Shown here in pieces: positions 8,638-17,023 of a DNA stretch of 17,023 bases (positions are counted from its first letter, which is position 1; every line of letters begins with the position of its first letter). Origin of the DNA: Chloromonas sp. AAM2 (Eukaryota > Chlorophyta > Chlorophyceae > Chlamydomonadales > Chlamydomonadaceae); assembly GCA_004335635.1 (NCBI GenBank), contig QAXH01001077.1:1-17023 (forward strand), written 5' to 3'. The translations under genes and the position numbers were made by a program. Under the pieces are notes generated by a model that saw only the letters and a program-made list of their open reading frames with translations, ran no database searches and was not told the origin of the DNA.

Positions 8638-8700
8638 GGCGCCTTAAATAGAAGGGGAAAGGCAAGGGGAAAGGGGGAAGGCGAAGAGGGCCTGCGCGAG
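8638..8700 (-). promoter_or_regulatory. Gene A immediate upstream region: pyrimidine tract and TATA-like motif
   Basis: Reading toward the ATG on the minus strand there is a CT-rich tract (about 8647-8690), then TATTTAA (8650-8644), then GGCGCC and the ATG. The TATA-like motif is only 7 nt from the ATG, too close to act as a TATA box for that start codon, and it holds the in-frame TAA stop. Upstream-region assignment is by position only. Confidence 0.35.
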
Positions 8701-10752
8701 TTTGCCAAGCGAGGTGTGCTCATATGCTCTTGGAACAGGCATTTGACACATCTCAGGGGGAACATCAGACAGAAACCGCGCCTGACTCATACAGTCAATG
8801 GTGGTGTTGCAATGACCTTCCCTGTCATGCCTCGTTTTATCCGCCCGCCGGGAGCCCGCCATCAACCGTTCCAATGTGCACCGACTGTACCGAGTTGCAA
8901 TGGACACCCATGCCGTGCGTACTGTAATTCTTCCTGCATACATCGCCTACCTGCTTCGCGTCTGTGTGAGCTGATGTGCTGCTTCTGGCTTGGATCGCAG
9001 ATGAAACGGCACCTTCACGTTCTCAGACTTGCCCGCCGTGGCGATGTTTACCATGCATCCGATGGCATTGCGGCTTGTGGCTCTCCCACTTGATTTCTAT
9101 TGAAGGATGCTGCGCACGCACTCAATGGGACAGAGTAGCGCGGAGATCCTCAAATTAGAGTAGTTCTACAAGCACGCCTTGCCTGAGGCCTCCGCCTGGC
9201 AGATTAAGTGCAGTGGATGGCTGTACCGAAGGGTTGGCGATGGGTCAGAAACGGACGACGATGGCCGGGCCGTTTGTAAAGCGCACAGTTGCCGGTCGTC
9301 CAGTTCCATCCATCTGGAAGGAAGGCTGCAAAACCTCGATGTGAGCCTCGTCATCGTATATTCAATTATAATTGCATTCAAGGGTAAGACTGAAACTTTT
9401 GCTTTCCGAAGAAAAACGTTTCAGGTGGCTAGGTGTCAATGGCCATGCGTACAAGGTGCATGCGTACAAGCTCCTCGCGGCACACAAGAAAATACAAGAA
9501 GGCCTGGCCATCATGGCGCCATCCCTGCACCCCCAAGCTTGGCAATCCAACTCCTGCCACCTGGCTTCCCAGCCATCCAGCAAGTCTTTCCTGCTGCGAC
9601 TTGCCATCATTTCATACTTCCACCCGGTCTGTTGAGTTCCTTGCTTGGGATGGACCCTCCTTCTCTCGATGATACCTTTGATTTTGGACTTGAGACTCTG
9701 CCAGTCTCTCGGTCTGGCCCTGCGTCATAGCCTGACTCGTGCCTTGTTGCCTGCTCTTCGGTACACAATCCCTTGTCGTCTTGTTTCTTGCCAAGGGGGT
9801 GATCACTATAACAAAATTGGAGTTGGACTTAATGGTAATCATCCTCGTATCGTGCACGTGCATCTGTGCGGGTGTGGACCTCTGACCGAAGTCCTTCGTG
9901 CTCTTTGGCTCTTGGCTGCTGATTGCATGAATGCATGTTGGCACTGCTCATCGTCCGAAGAGACTCATACCCTGGCACAGTACTTGTAACTTATGTGTAC
10001 TGGGTGCGCAAGCAACTGAAGGCCACATACGTGTGGTGTCATCTGAATTTAGGGGCTCCAGGCCAAGGCGCTCGTGCCCTCGGACCGCGCCATGGAGACA
10101 TGCAATCAGCCATGGCAGCATAAGCTGGCACAAGGTCAGGGGGAGCGCTGGCAGGCCATTGTTTCATTGATGTAATGCTGCTCCAAACTAGCTTGCGTGG
10201 CTTTGACTGCATTTTTGACTGCATGTCGCGTCACCATAGTTTGGGGAGCGGTACGGTACACAGCTGAACCCATCCCTGTTAGAAACAGCAACCATGGATT
10301 CAAAGCGGCTGACGTTCATGCAAACGTTGGTCGGCAAACTCTTTGCCAGTAGCTGGTACGTGCAAGGGACCTGGACGCTACTGAAAACCCAAGCGATTGA
10401 ATGTCAGACAAGTGTGCACGCGTGGCAGTACATGGTGCAGGCTGGCATAAATCCTTGCAGCCCATGGCCGCATTTGACTGTTGCAGGGCCAAGGCCAAAC
10501 TAAGATCAAGCCATCGGTTGATTAGAATCACACACAGAGCTTTATAAAGCTGACTCAAACCGACTGTTGCAACTCGACTGAAGACGGATTGACGCAGTGA
10601 ATGGTCGTGATTGGCCTCAAATAGCTATGTCAAGAACCGATTGCAACAACAGCAACATGGCAGGGGCATTCAGAAACCTGAGAAAAGAAGAGAAGTTGTG
10701 TTCTCTGCTGACCTCTGGTTAGCATTACCGTGAAAGCAGGTTACCCAGGCAC

Positions 10753-10776
10753 ACAGTTACAGTTACAGTTACAGTT
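10753..10776 (-). terminator. Candidate poly(A) signal cluster of gene B, (acagtt)4
   Basis: Four perfect acagtt hexamers, read on the minus strand as AACTGT repeats that create three TGTAA motifs (10773-10757). TGTAA is the established chlorophyte poly(A) signal. The cluster is about 520 nt behind the gene B stop codon, a normal 3' UTR length in these algae, and it is the only TGTAA I found between there and the stop. The array is flanked by direct copies of ttacccagg. Confidence 0.5.
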
Positions 10777-10986
10777 ACCCAGGTACAGTTGACAACCCCA
10801 CACAAAGGTGGGTTTGAATTCCCACGCGCAAAAGGAAGGAGGTTAGCCAGTCACCCAAATACAATTGTTGAATGCAGCTCAAGTTACGAGGCATACATGC
10901 ACACGGTACAAGTGATTGTTTCACATGGCCAGCGGTCATTGATCATGTGTCTGCCGATTCTGCTGACGTCTTGAAGCTGATTTATG

Positions 10987-11040
10987 TTTTGAGAGAACAG
11001 CCCTGAGTACTGTTTTTGAGAGAACAGCCCTGAGTACTGT
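10987..11040. repeat. 27-nt perfect tandem duplication in gene B 3' UTR
   Basis: Two perfect copies of a 27-nt unit (10987-11013 and 11014-11040), core gagagaacagccctgagtac. An 11-nt part, acagccctgag, recurs at 11279-11289, touching the stop codon of gene B. Confidence 0.95.
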
Positions 11041-11290
11041 GAAGTAATCTTTGTGCACAGCACAGCTCGATTGTAGCACTGACAAGCGCTTGTATTGCGT
11101 CACATCACAAGCTTGGAATCATATGTCAGCCATTGTTTTCATGTTGCTGTTGGTTACCCCTGTTGCGGTTTGCTTGTATACATAGACCTGCGTGCTTTTC
11201 TGCGCCTTGGACTGATCACAGCTCCGGCAAAGTGTCCTCTAAACCCTAGCGTAAGCCGTTGCACTTGAAGCTTACTCTACAGCCCTGAGC

Positions 11291-11459
11291 CTAGTTCGAC
11301 TTCCTGTACAGCCAGCCCCACAGGTTGTGTATCCGCCTGTTGAGCGACCGGATTGTCATGCGGTAGGCTGTGCCGTTGTGCTCGGGCCACCAGTTGAAGT
11401 GGAGGTAGTTGTGGGCCATGTTCCGCCGCAACCGGGCGCGCTCTGCATGGGGAATGGAC
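11291..11459 (-). CDS. Gene B exon 11: C-terminus and stop
   Basis: Fifty-five codons starting SIPHAERARLRRNM, through WGWLYRKSN, then TAG (11293-11291), between CATGCAG|GTCCAT and the stop. Basic and Trp-rich; it resembles the C-terminal helices after the GT47 fold. No membrane segment or retention signal is obvious. Confidence 0.92.
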
Positions 11460-14400
11460 CTGCATGGCGCAGCAGCACAATGCCGAGCAAACATGGAGAG
11501 GGGCCAGAAGGACCATGCTATGCAAATATGGATCAGGGCCATGCCACGTCAACATGGAGAGGGGCACACCGACGGATGGTGGTTGACTGTTAAGCTTGGG
11601 AAGGTGTGCGAATGTGCACTGTTGGCAAGATAGGCCCTGCCATGCTTGGATAGTACACAACAGCTCACCAACAGTTGTAATACTAACAGATCTTACTATC
11701 TTATTATCTATGCTGATGTGTGCGTCGACTTTGGCATTTGTTAACTTCATCGTGATCACATGAGGTAAGCCTGATTCCCTCACAGTCCAAGGCACCCACC
11801 GTGATGACAAAACAGTCAAGAAACGCACCTCAATATAGGCAGCAGTCTGGGTATATCTTCGTGTGGCACTCTCACAGAGAAGGAGCGGTAGGGCAGCAGG
11901 TCGTGGAAGGGCTGAGCCACGTGGTCCTGCACAGAAAACGCCAACAGGCATGAAACGCATCACTTACAGCATATGTTTTGCTTGTCTGCCGTGCCAATGG
12001 CTTCACGTCACATTTGAACCGCCCTCAGCAGCTACGTGCCGGGTGTAGAATGAGCGTTCATTAAAACTTCGAGGCATGACACGGGTTTGAGCCCAGAGTT
12101 AGGTCCAAGACTTCAGCATCACGATCCCATGCGCCGCTACGTCAACGCTACAATGCCGTGGTAGTGGTCCGAGGACGCACTCCTGACATAACAGATCGAG
12201 TGCACACACCCAGTCTCTCTCACACTAGCAGAGATGGCATGGGCCCACGAGGGGATGGATGCACTTCACACACAAAGCTGTGGCCCCTCATCTGCAGGTC
12301 AACATCACAGGCCCGACATGATCCCATCAACACTTCTGCGGCCATATAATCCATTTGAGTGTATTGCGCTGGACCATCACAGCATGATGGCACCTTCCAA
12401 CGCATGCCCTGTCATGTCAGCCCAAGTTAACCTGGTGTGCATGACCCACCCACCATGAGAATGACGGGGATGCATCCCAGGTGCATGGCTATGGTCAGGC
12501 GGGTGCTGGGGAACCCCTCGCCTGCGGGACATGTAACATGCACCATGCAACAACATCAACCTCAAGAGGCACAAACGAGTCTGCGGAGCGAATTGAGATC
12601 ACGACAGTCAAGGGCGGATTTCCGCTGCAGCAAGGGGCGCACATAACGAGCATGTTAGCAATAACATCAGGCTTGCGTGGAGTGGCATGCAGGGCGCTGT
12701 AGCAAGGCCTGTGCAATGCTGTCAAGGGGTCAGCTGCCTGGCGGGCTGTGCGGGATCCAAGCCACGGCCGCAGCCATCAGCCAAGGACTGCGTCCACTGC
12801 AAATCAACTGCGTCAATGAGTCCAACCTCTCACCTACCTGCCTGCCCGCCCGCCCGTGCATCTGTCTGCCTGCCCGTCCTCCCTCTCCAACTGTTTCCCA
12901 CTCCTCTCACCTCCTATGATGAGGCAGAACTCTGACTGAAGACTGAACTCAGAAACATCGCCTTGGAACTTGACCTCATCGGGATACCTGCACGCGAAAC
13001 CAGTCATGCCACCAACCGTGTGTATGCGTAAACCTGTAAACACATGACTGTAGTTTGATGATGTCTGTTTAATTGATCATTCAACCCAATTGTCGTTGCA
13101 TCAAACAGCACAATCAGTTGACAACTTCCCCAACCCGCCATGCACTGACGTTTACAGTTGCATGGCAATGCCCACTCAGTGACACCCAGTATTGTTTGTA
13201 CGAACAGAACAAACAGAAAGGATAAGTACATTATGGAGCAGACCCATTGAGCCATCTTTTGTTCAACTTGTACAGATGTAAAACGACACTCACTCACTCA
13301 CTCACTCACACACTCACTCACTCACACATTGCTAGACAGGCATCCTAGTCTGGCCTGCCCTGCTGCCACACAAAGTATACTCACTTGCTCTTGTCGTGGA
13401 GAGTGAAGTGTTCAAAAAATGCCTGCCGAGCGCCCGCGCTGCACACACACACGATAGCAAGAGCAATCTGTCAAGGGAAGGAACTGGACTGTAAACCCTA
13501 TCCACAGCCTGCTGTCGGCTGTGGTATCCTCACCTGCTGTCGGCTGTGGTATCCTTACCTGATGTCGGCTGTGGTGTCCTCACCTGCAATCCTTGTTCTG
13601 TGATGGTGTTTAACTGACATGCATGTCGTATGACGTGGAAGGAAGGTAGGGGTGGAAGGATGCAACATGGTTCCCAGGGTAACAGGAAGAAAAAAACCAC
13701 TGGTGTAACCCAGTCACACGTACATACGTACATACGTACGACACGTACATTCATACGACGCATACATACGTACGACACGTACATTCGTGCATGTGTTGGG
13801 CTGTGTACCCTGACTCAAGTGCATGTTATGCACAGCATGTGATGACGTGCATGTCGTATTACGTGGAAGGGTGTGTTACGTGGGTGCTAGTCTAGGGCAA
13901 CATACCCGCCAGGAAGGAAGAAACTATTAGTGTAAGCCAGTTACACGTACAACACGTGCATGTGTTGGTTTGTGTACCCTGACTGAAGTACATCAACTAT
14001 AAATGATGTATGCATGCAATATGTGCAGTCGATTGCAATAGCTGCAATCCCTACCTATAATCCTTGTTCTCCGGCCGAATGGCTCCCCCGAAGTACATCA
14101 GGTACGTCCTGCAACGCAGTACAGTGCCGATTGCTGATCAGCCAGAGAACCCTAGAGTTTGGTTGGCAACGCTGGCAACTGCCGAGGACAACGCCGAGGT
14201 ACGATTCATGCGGCAGTTTTTTCCATTGGCGTTGCTTCAGCATTCCTCTGTTCGTTGCCATCCCTTAAAAACCCTTAACAGCTTGGCGCGTCGCAAAGCG
14301 TGTTCACCAACAATGTACCAGATGTAAAACGACGCATGACATGAGACTGATGTAATCACCAACAACACAACACCATTGGCAGGGCATGACTCTATTGACA

Positions 14401-17023
14401 TGCTGGCCCGTTGCCGGCTTGAACAACCAACGTTTGACATATGTTTTGATGCGTATTTACCGGCCCGTCGGTATACGCACCGGCCGCCCGTTTCCGGCAC
14501 GGGAACAGGCAAAATAGCCACCCGAGGCGAATGTAAGCAAAAATCCTGGATTGGTACAGAGTCTTGGATTGGGCAGAGCAGCTCATAGCCGCAGTTTCAG
14601 GCCATTTGGACAGCCCTGAATAATACGGTCATACGGTTGTACGGTATACGGTACGGTACATACGGTATATACAGTATAACCAAAACGCCGTATACGGTTT
14701 TGGCCAACCCTAATGATGTTGCTTCAGCCTTCCGCTACCCTCTGCGGGTTCATTCGCATGCCATTGCCAGGACACAAGTGTGTGCAAGCCTATAAACCTG
14801 ATCCCCTTCAAAGGAACAGCCTATGGCGCCCGTTGCATTAGGCAGCAGACTCCAGCAGACTGACCGGTTGGTTGCGGAGAGCGTGTGGGTCTGCTCGTTG
14901 CTGTACAGCTCCACCGCCTTGCGATGCACCATGTCGTCCTTGATCCTTACGGGCAGCACAATGTCACGTGCCGGATTGAAGCAGCCGGATGAGTACGTGC
15001 GACTGTACACCCCCGGGGCATGCTCCTCCCGGAGTTTGCTGTTCTCCTGTGCAATGCATGGGGGGCGCTCAGTCAGCTTAACCTTACTGATTAGTTGGCC
15101 AGCTGGTTTAATCAGCCAGCAAGCGGCAAGGACTGGAATTCGAGTGCTGCGGCGCGGACTGGTCGCTGCCGCCAAGGTTGTGGCGCTCGACCGGCGAAGA
15201 TGCAAAACAATGTGACCGGCAACGTGATTGTTAAAATATCGACAGCTGTGGCCTGGTCTTGGCCACAACGTCCCTCATCCTTAAGATTCCATTGCTTTTC
15301 GCATGCTGCGCTTCACAGCTTGTAGTGCTGTAGACCACACAGTACAAGCTCTTGGCACATGCAGCAGTCAAGCCAGGACATGTGGGCCACCGCCTGCCAT
15401 GTGAGCGCCCGCCTGGTTTCAACCTACATGTGGTCCCCACAGGCTGAGCTTGATCATGCGAGCCAGGTACCCTTCATGCAGCTGACATGCGCCCCAGTCG
15501 TTCATAGTCGATATGATGTGGTCCTGCGGTCAACAACACGCGCCACAGGACAGGCAGCCACACGAACTTGATCAGCATGGGCTCACACATGACGTGCTCA
15601 AGTCTGGGGCACATGCCAGTATGCACATGTACCCAAACTGAATCAGCATGAGCTCGCATATGCTACAATCATTGACTGTATGAGAAACGGTTTCTGAGTA
15701 TGCAGTTCGTCATCATATAGCCATATAACCCTAAGTTCCGAATTTCATGGGATTCGGTGAGGTTTGCAAAATCAACCTGAGACCCAGTAATAGTATGAGT
15801 TATGCACATTCTGGACAAGCGCCCATCTTGATACGTCATCATGCCAAGGAACTGCACATCCTGGTTCATGCCATGACAGTACCAGCAGATGCGCACCATC
15901 ATTGCTGCGAACGTGAGCGGCTGGTCAAACACAACATGAAGGTCAGTATTGGAGAGGTCCAGACCGTTCACACTCGGGCCTCACCTTTCCTCTCCTTCGG
16001 TTGTAGAACGTCGGGTAGTTTTCCTTGACCCAGTACATTATATACCTGATGTGGTCAGCGTCAAGGAACACGTTCTGGGGGACAAAGCACGCACAAAACA
16101 TGCAGGATATTGAAGATTTACGGCATAAGGGACATTTGTGAGGCTCAATAACCAGCAAGGTGCACTGCTACTATGTCACAGTCAACGCATTCCTATCACT
16201 ATGTTGTTCGTGATTAAAACTTAACTGTTATCTGAGCGACGCCGCAACATCCCACCTCACTCTGGCTGACTGTTAGTTTGGACTGAGGGTCAGGCCTGAC
16301 TGGCTAGTCGCCCTCACATCATGATGCATCACTGTACTTCCGTTGTTGAGGTGTGAACATTACTGAGTTGTGCTGCTATCAAAGAGCCCCCAGCACTGAA
16401 TCGTAGCCTCACGTCACATGCTTAGTCACCCCGCGTGCCTTACCCCGCCTTTGGCCTTGGTGGTCACAGCGCACCCCTGATACGTACATTATAAACAAAA
16501 GTCACGAGCACGGAATATCGCCATCATGGAAGAGGAAGGAAGAACGCGGGAAAAATGTACTTCAAGAAGATACCCAGCCCAGCCGAAACTCAGCACTCAC
16601 GCTTCCATAGTACTCGCCGTCTGTTTTGACGTAGAACAGGTTTGCCTCGTAAGGGTTCTCTGTCAGAGCCTGCAAATAGCATGGCACGACTAACACTCTA
16701 AAAAAACTGTAACATTCTGTACATTAGAACACGGATCGCTTTGCTGCTGTGTTGTCTGGCTTCATATATGGTTTCAAGACTTTCACGAGCAGATATCTGC
16801 CAAGCAAACACACACCACAGTGCTGCAAACTCAATACAGTGTCACCAGTCTCACAGCTGCCGTTCTGGCCCTCAATATAGAGTTGATGACAGCGTTTAAG
16901 CATAACCCTTTCATCATCATTACATGGCTTTTCATGGTTCAACCCACGGTGCTATAGCTATAACCCTTTGGCCTCCCCCAAATACCTCTGGGTCCTTCAA
17001 TAAGCCCTTGAGAAACAGATCCC
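11291..17023 (-). CDS. Gene B: exostosin-family (GT47) glycosyltransferase, 5' end outside window
   Basis: Split gene; visible exons 5' to 3' are 16986-17023 (partial), 16601-16669, 15985-16074, 15428-15523, 14865-15046, 14055-14108, 13385-13438, 12911-12987, 12454-12521, 11829-11926, 11291-11459 with a TAG stop. All ten splice junctions keep the reading frame. The joined protein follows a GT47 domain from DLFLKGLLKDPE through ENPYEANLFYV, DHIIS..DWGAC, GCFNPARDIVLPV, YFGGAIR, ARQAFFEHF, FCLIIGG, HLGCIPVIL and DHVAQPF..LLPYRSFSVRV to a C-terminal segment ending YRKSN. GT47 proteins transfer sugars in the Golgi or ER. N-terminal modules (EGF-like repeats, by analogy with gene A) would lie to the right. 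It is the tandem paralogue of gene A. One conserved GT47 position looks changed (see findings), so activity is not certain. Confidence 0.9.
11829..11926 (-). CDS. Gene B exon 10: PF..LLPYRSFSVRV region
   Basis: Thirty-two codons plus two bases, starting DHVAQPFHDLLPYRSFSVRV and containing EDIPRLLPIL, between TGTGCAG|GACCAC and ATTGAG|GTGCGT. Matches the DxxxxPFxxxLxWxxFSVxxxExDIPxLxxIL block of GT47. Confidence 0.93.
12454..12521 (-). CDS. Gene B exon 9: GCIPVI motif
   Basis: Reads EGFPSTRLTIAMHLGCIPVI then LM, between CCCGCAG|GCGAGG and CTCATG|GTGGGT. It is the G.G..S.R..EA...GCIPVI signature of GT47. The acidic residue usual before A (E-A) appears as Ile here. Confidence 0.92.
12911..12987 (-). 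CDS. Gene B exon 8: SEFCLIIGG motif
   Basis: Twenty-five codons starting YPDEVKFQGDVSEFSLQSEF and ending CLIIG, between CGTGCAG|GTATCC and AGGAG|GTGAGA. Corresponds to the SxFCLxPxG motif that opens the nucleotide-sugar-binding half of GT47. Confidence 0.93.
13287..13327. repeat. (actc)n microsatellite
   Basis: About ten near-perfect cact/actc tetranucleotide units with two caca interruptions, in gene B intron between exons 8 and 7 (12988-13384). Confidence 0.95.
13385..13438 (-). CDS. Gene B exon 7: GARQAFFEHF helix
   Basis: The exon encodes AGARQAFFEHFTLHDKS with split codons at both ends, between GTGTGTGCAG|CGCGG and AGCAA|GTGAGT. Corresponds to the YSxGxRQxxxxxF segment of GT47. Confidence 0.92.
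13508..13582. repeat. 25-nt tandem repeat, three copies
   Basis: Three units of cctgctgtcggctgtggtat plus cctca (13508-13532, 13533-13557, 13558-13582) with few changes. On the transcribed strand the unit junctions read as splice-donor-like CAG|GTGAGG or CAG|GTAAGG. It lies in the gene B intron between exons 6 and 7, about 70-145 nt upstream of the exon 7 acceptor. Confidence 0.95.
13616..13996. repeat. Degenerate tandem duplication in gene B intron
   Basis: 13616-13836 and 13844-13996 share, in the same order, tgcatgtcgtat-acgtggaagg, ccagg..aaggaaga or ccagggtaacaggaaga, gtgtaa-ccagt-acacgtac, and gcatgtgttgg-tgtgtaccctgact. The first copy is longer because it holds an internal 21-nt repeat (13732-13752 and 13766-13786, starting atacgtacgacacgtacatt). 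Confidence 0.8.
14055..14108 (-). CDS. Gene B exon 6: YFGGAIR strand
   Basis: The exon encodes TYLMYFGGAIRPENKDY with split codons at both ends, between GTTGCAG|GACG and TTATAG|GTAGGG. Same length and phases as gene A exon 18. Confidence 0.92.
   Translation of the reverse strand, partial: DVPDVLRGSHSAGEQGL
14624..14703. repeat. tacggt cluster ending in an inverted repeat
   Basis: Repeated tacggt/tacggta words followed by an inverted repeat at 14680-14703: outer arms ccaaaa and ttttgg around the perfect palindrome ccgtatacgg (14688-14697). It lies in the gene B intron between exons 5 and 6. Confidence 0.85.
14865..15046 (-). CDS. Gene B exon 5: CFNPARDIVLPV region
   Basis: Sixty codons plus two bases, starting ENSKLREEHAPGVYSRTY and ending LSATN with a split Arg, between GCACAG|GAGAAC and AACCG|GTCAGT. 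Two codons shorter than gene A exon 17; the variable C-terminal part is not alignable. Confidence 0.92.
15428..15523 (-). CDS. Gene B exon 4: DHII..DWGAC motif
   Basis: Thirty-two codons starting DHIISTMNDWGACQLHEGY, between ACCGCAG|GACCAC and CCACAT|GTAGGT. The joined RRRGK-DHIIS reproduces the GT47 G..DH motif. Paralogous to gene A exon 16. Confidence 0.93.
15985..16074 (-). CDS. Gene B exon 3: GT47
   Basis: Thirty codons starting NVFLDADHIRYIMYWVKENY and ending NRRRGK, between CCCCCAG|AACGTG and GAAAG|GTGAGG. Paralogous to gene A exon 15. Confidence 0.93.
16601..16669 (-). CDS. Gene B exon 2: ENPYEANLFYV motif
   Basis: Twenty-three codons starting ALTENPYEANLFYVKTDG, between TTTGCAG|GCTCTG and GGAAGC|GTGAGT. 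Paralogous to gene A exon 14 with the same length and phase. Confidence 0.93.
16986..17023 (-). CDS. Gene B exon 1 in window (partial)
   Basis: Reads DLFLKGLLKDPE up to donor CCAGAG|GTATTTG; the exon continues beyond the right edge. It matches the end of gene A exon 13 with the same phase-0 donor position. Confidence 0.85.

Larger units (their letters stand above)
8638..11290. other. Spacer between gene A (5' end) and gene B (3' end)
   Basis: About 2.65 kb. It holds the gene A upstream region at the left, an exon-like minus-strand patch around 8948-9360 that reads plausibly in more than one frame, 9361-10740 where I see nothing convincing (the open frames there, including plus 9179-9730 and 9645-9989, show no domain, no repeats and no splice support), and the presumed 3' UTR of gene B from 11290 down to about 10740. 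Confidence 0.6.

Noticed and set aside
9179..9730. 183-residue plus-strand open frame in the spacer
   Set aside because: No recognisable domain, no splice or promoter context, and composition no different from other chance frames.
10294..10503. 69-residue plus-strand open frame with a good start context (aaccatgg)
   Set aside because: No domain, short, and overlapped by similar-length frames on the other strand; not enough to call a gene.
10808..10834. tRNA T-arm-like hairpin (gtgggtttgaattcccac)
   Set aside because: The loop is one base too long for a T-loop and no acceptor, D or anticodon arm can be found upstream.
11277..11963. 228-residue minus-strand open frame across exons 10 and 11 of gene B
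   Set aside because: It reads both exons in the wrong frame and passes through the intron between them; splicing restores the GT47 C-terminus in another frame.
13508..13582. CRISPR-like spaced repeats
   Set aside because: The 25-nt units are directly adjacent with no spacers, and the context is a eukaryotic intron.

Overview
The window looks like nuclear DNA from a green alga (Chlorophyta, probably Chlamydomonadales-like). Evidence: genes broken into many small exons (about 50 to 200 nt) by introns of 56 to about 770 nt, GT(G/A)AG donors and YNCAG acceptors, base composition near one half G+C, many intronic mini- and microsatellites, TGTAA motifs (the usual chlorophyte poly(A) signal) behind a stop codon, and EGF-plus-exostosin proteins of a kind expanded in these algae. 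The species cannot be named from the sequence.

All recognisable coding sequence lies on the minus strand as two head-to-tail genes, both cut by the window edge. Gene A starts at 8637 and runs leftward past position 1. It encodes a signal peptide, an EGF-like module, an unrecognised middle region, two more EGF-like modules and the first part of an exostosin-type glycosyltransferase (GT47) domain. Gene B enters from the right edge and ends at a TAG at 11291-11293. Its visible part is most of a GT47 domain plus the C-terminus, including the conserved GCIPVI region. Where the genes overlap (A exons 13-18, B exons 1-6) they share exon order, splice positions and splice phases, and their encoded exon segments are about 53-77 percent identical, or higher in one block. 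They are tandem paralogues, presumably secretory-pathway glycosyltransferases acting on cell-wall or matrix glycans; the substrate is unknown.

Layout: 1-8637 gene A; 8638-11290 spacer with the gene A upstream region (8638-8700), an ambiguous exon-like patch (about 8948-9360), a stretch with nothing recognisable (9361-10740) and the presumed 3' UTR of gene B with tandem repeats and a TGTAA cluster (10741-11290); 11291-17023 gene B. Introns hold a 14-nt x6 repeat, a 12-nt repeat field, two G-rich quadruplex-prone tracts, a 25-nt x3 repeat whose units each carry a splice-donor-like site, a degenerate tandem duplication and several microsatellites.

Exon boundaries were read by eye from splice consensus, reading-frame phase and, where possible, comparison of the two paralogues. 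They are firm for the EGF and GT47 parts, less so for gene A exons 4, 6 and 8. I see no CRISPR array, tRNA, rRNA, intact transposon or bacterial-type operon, and no clear case for an undescribed system; the unusual points are in the findings.
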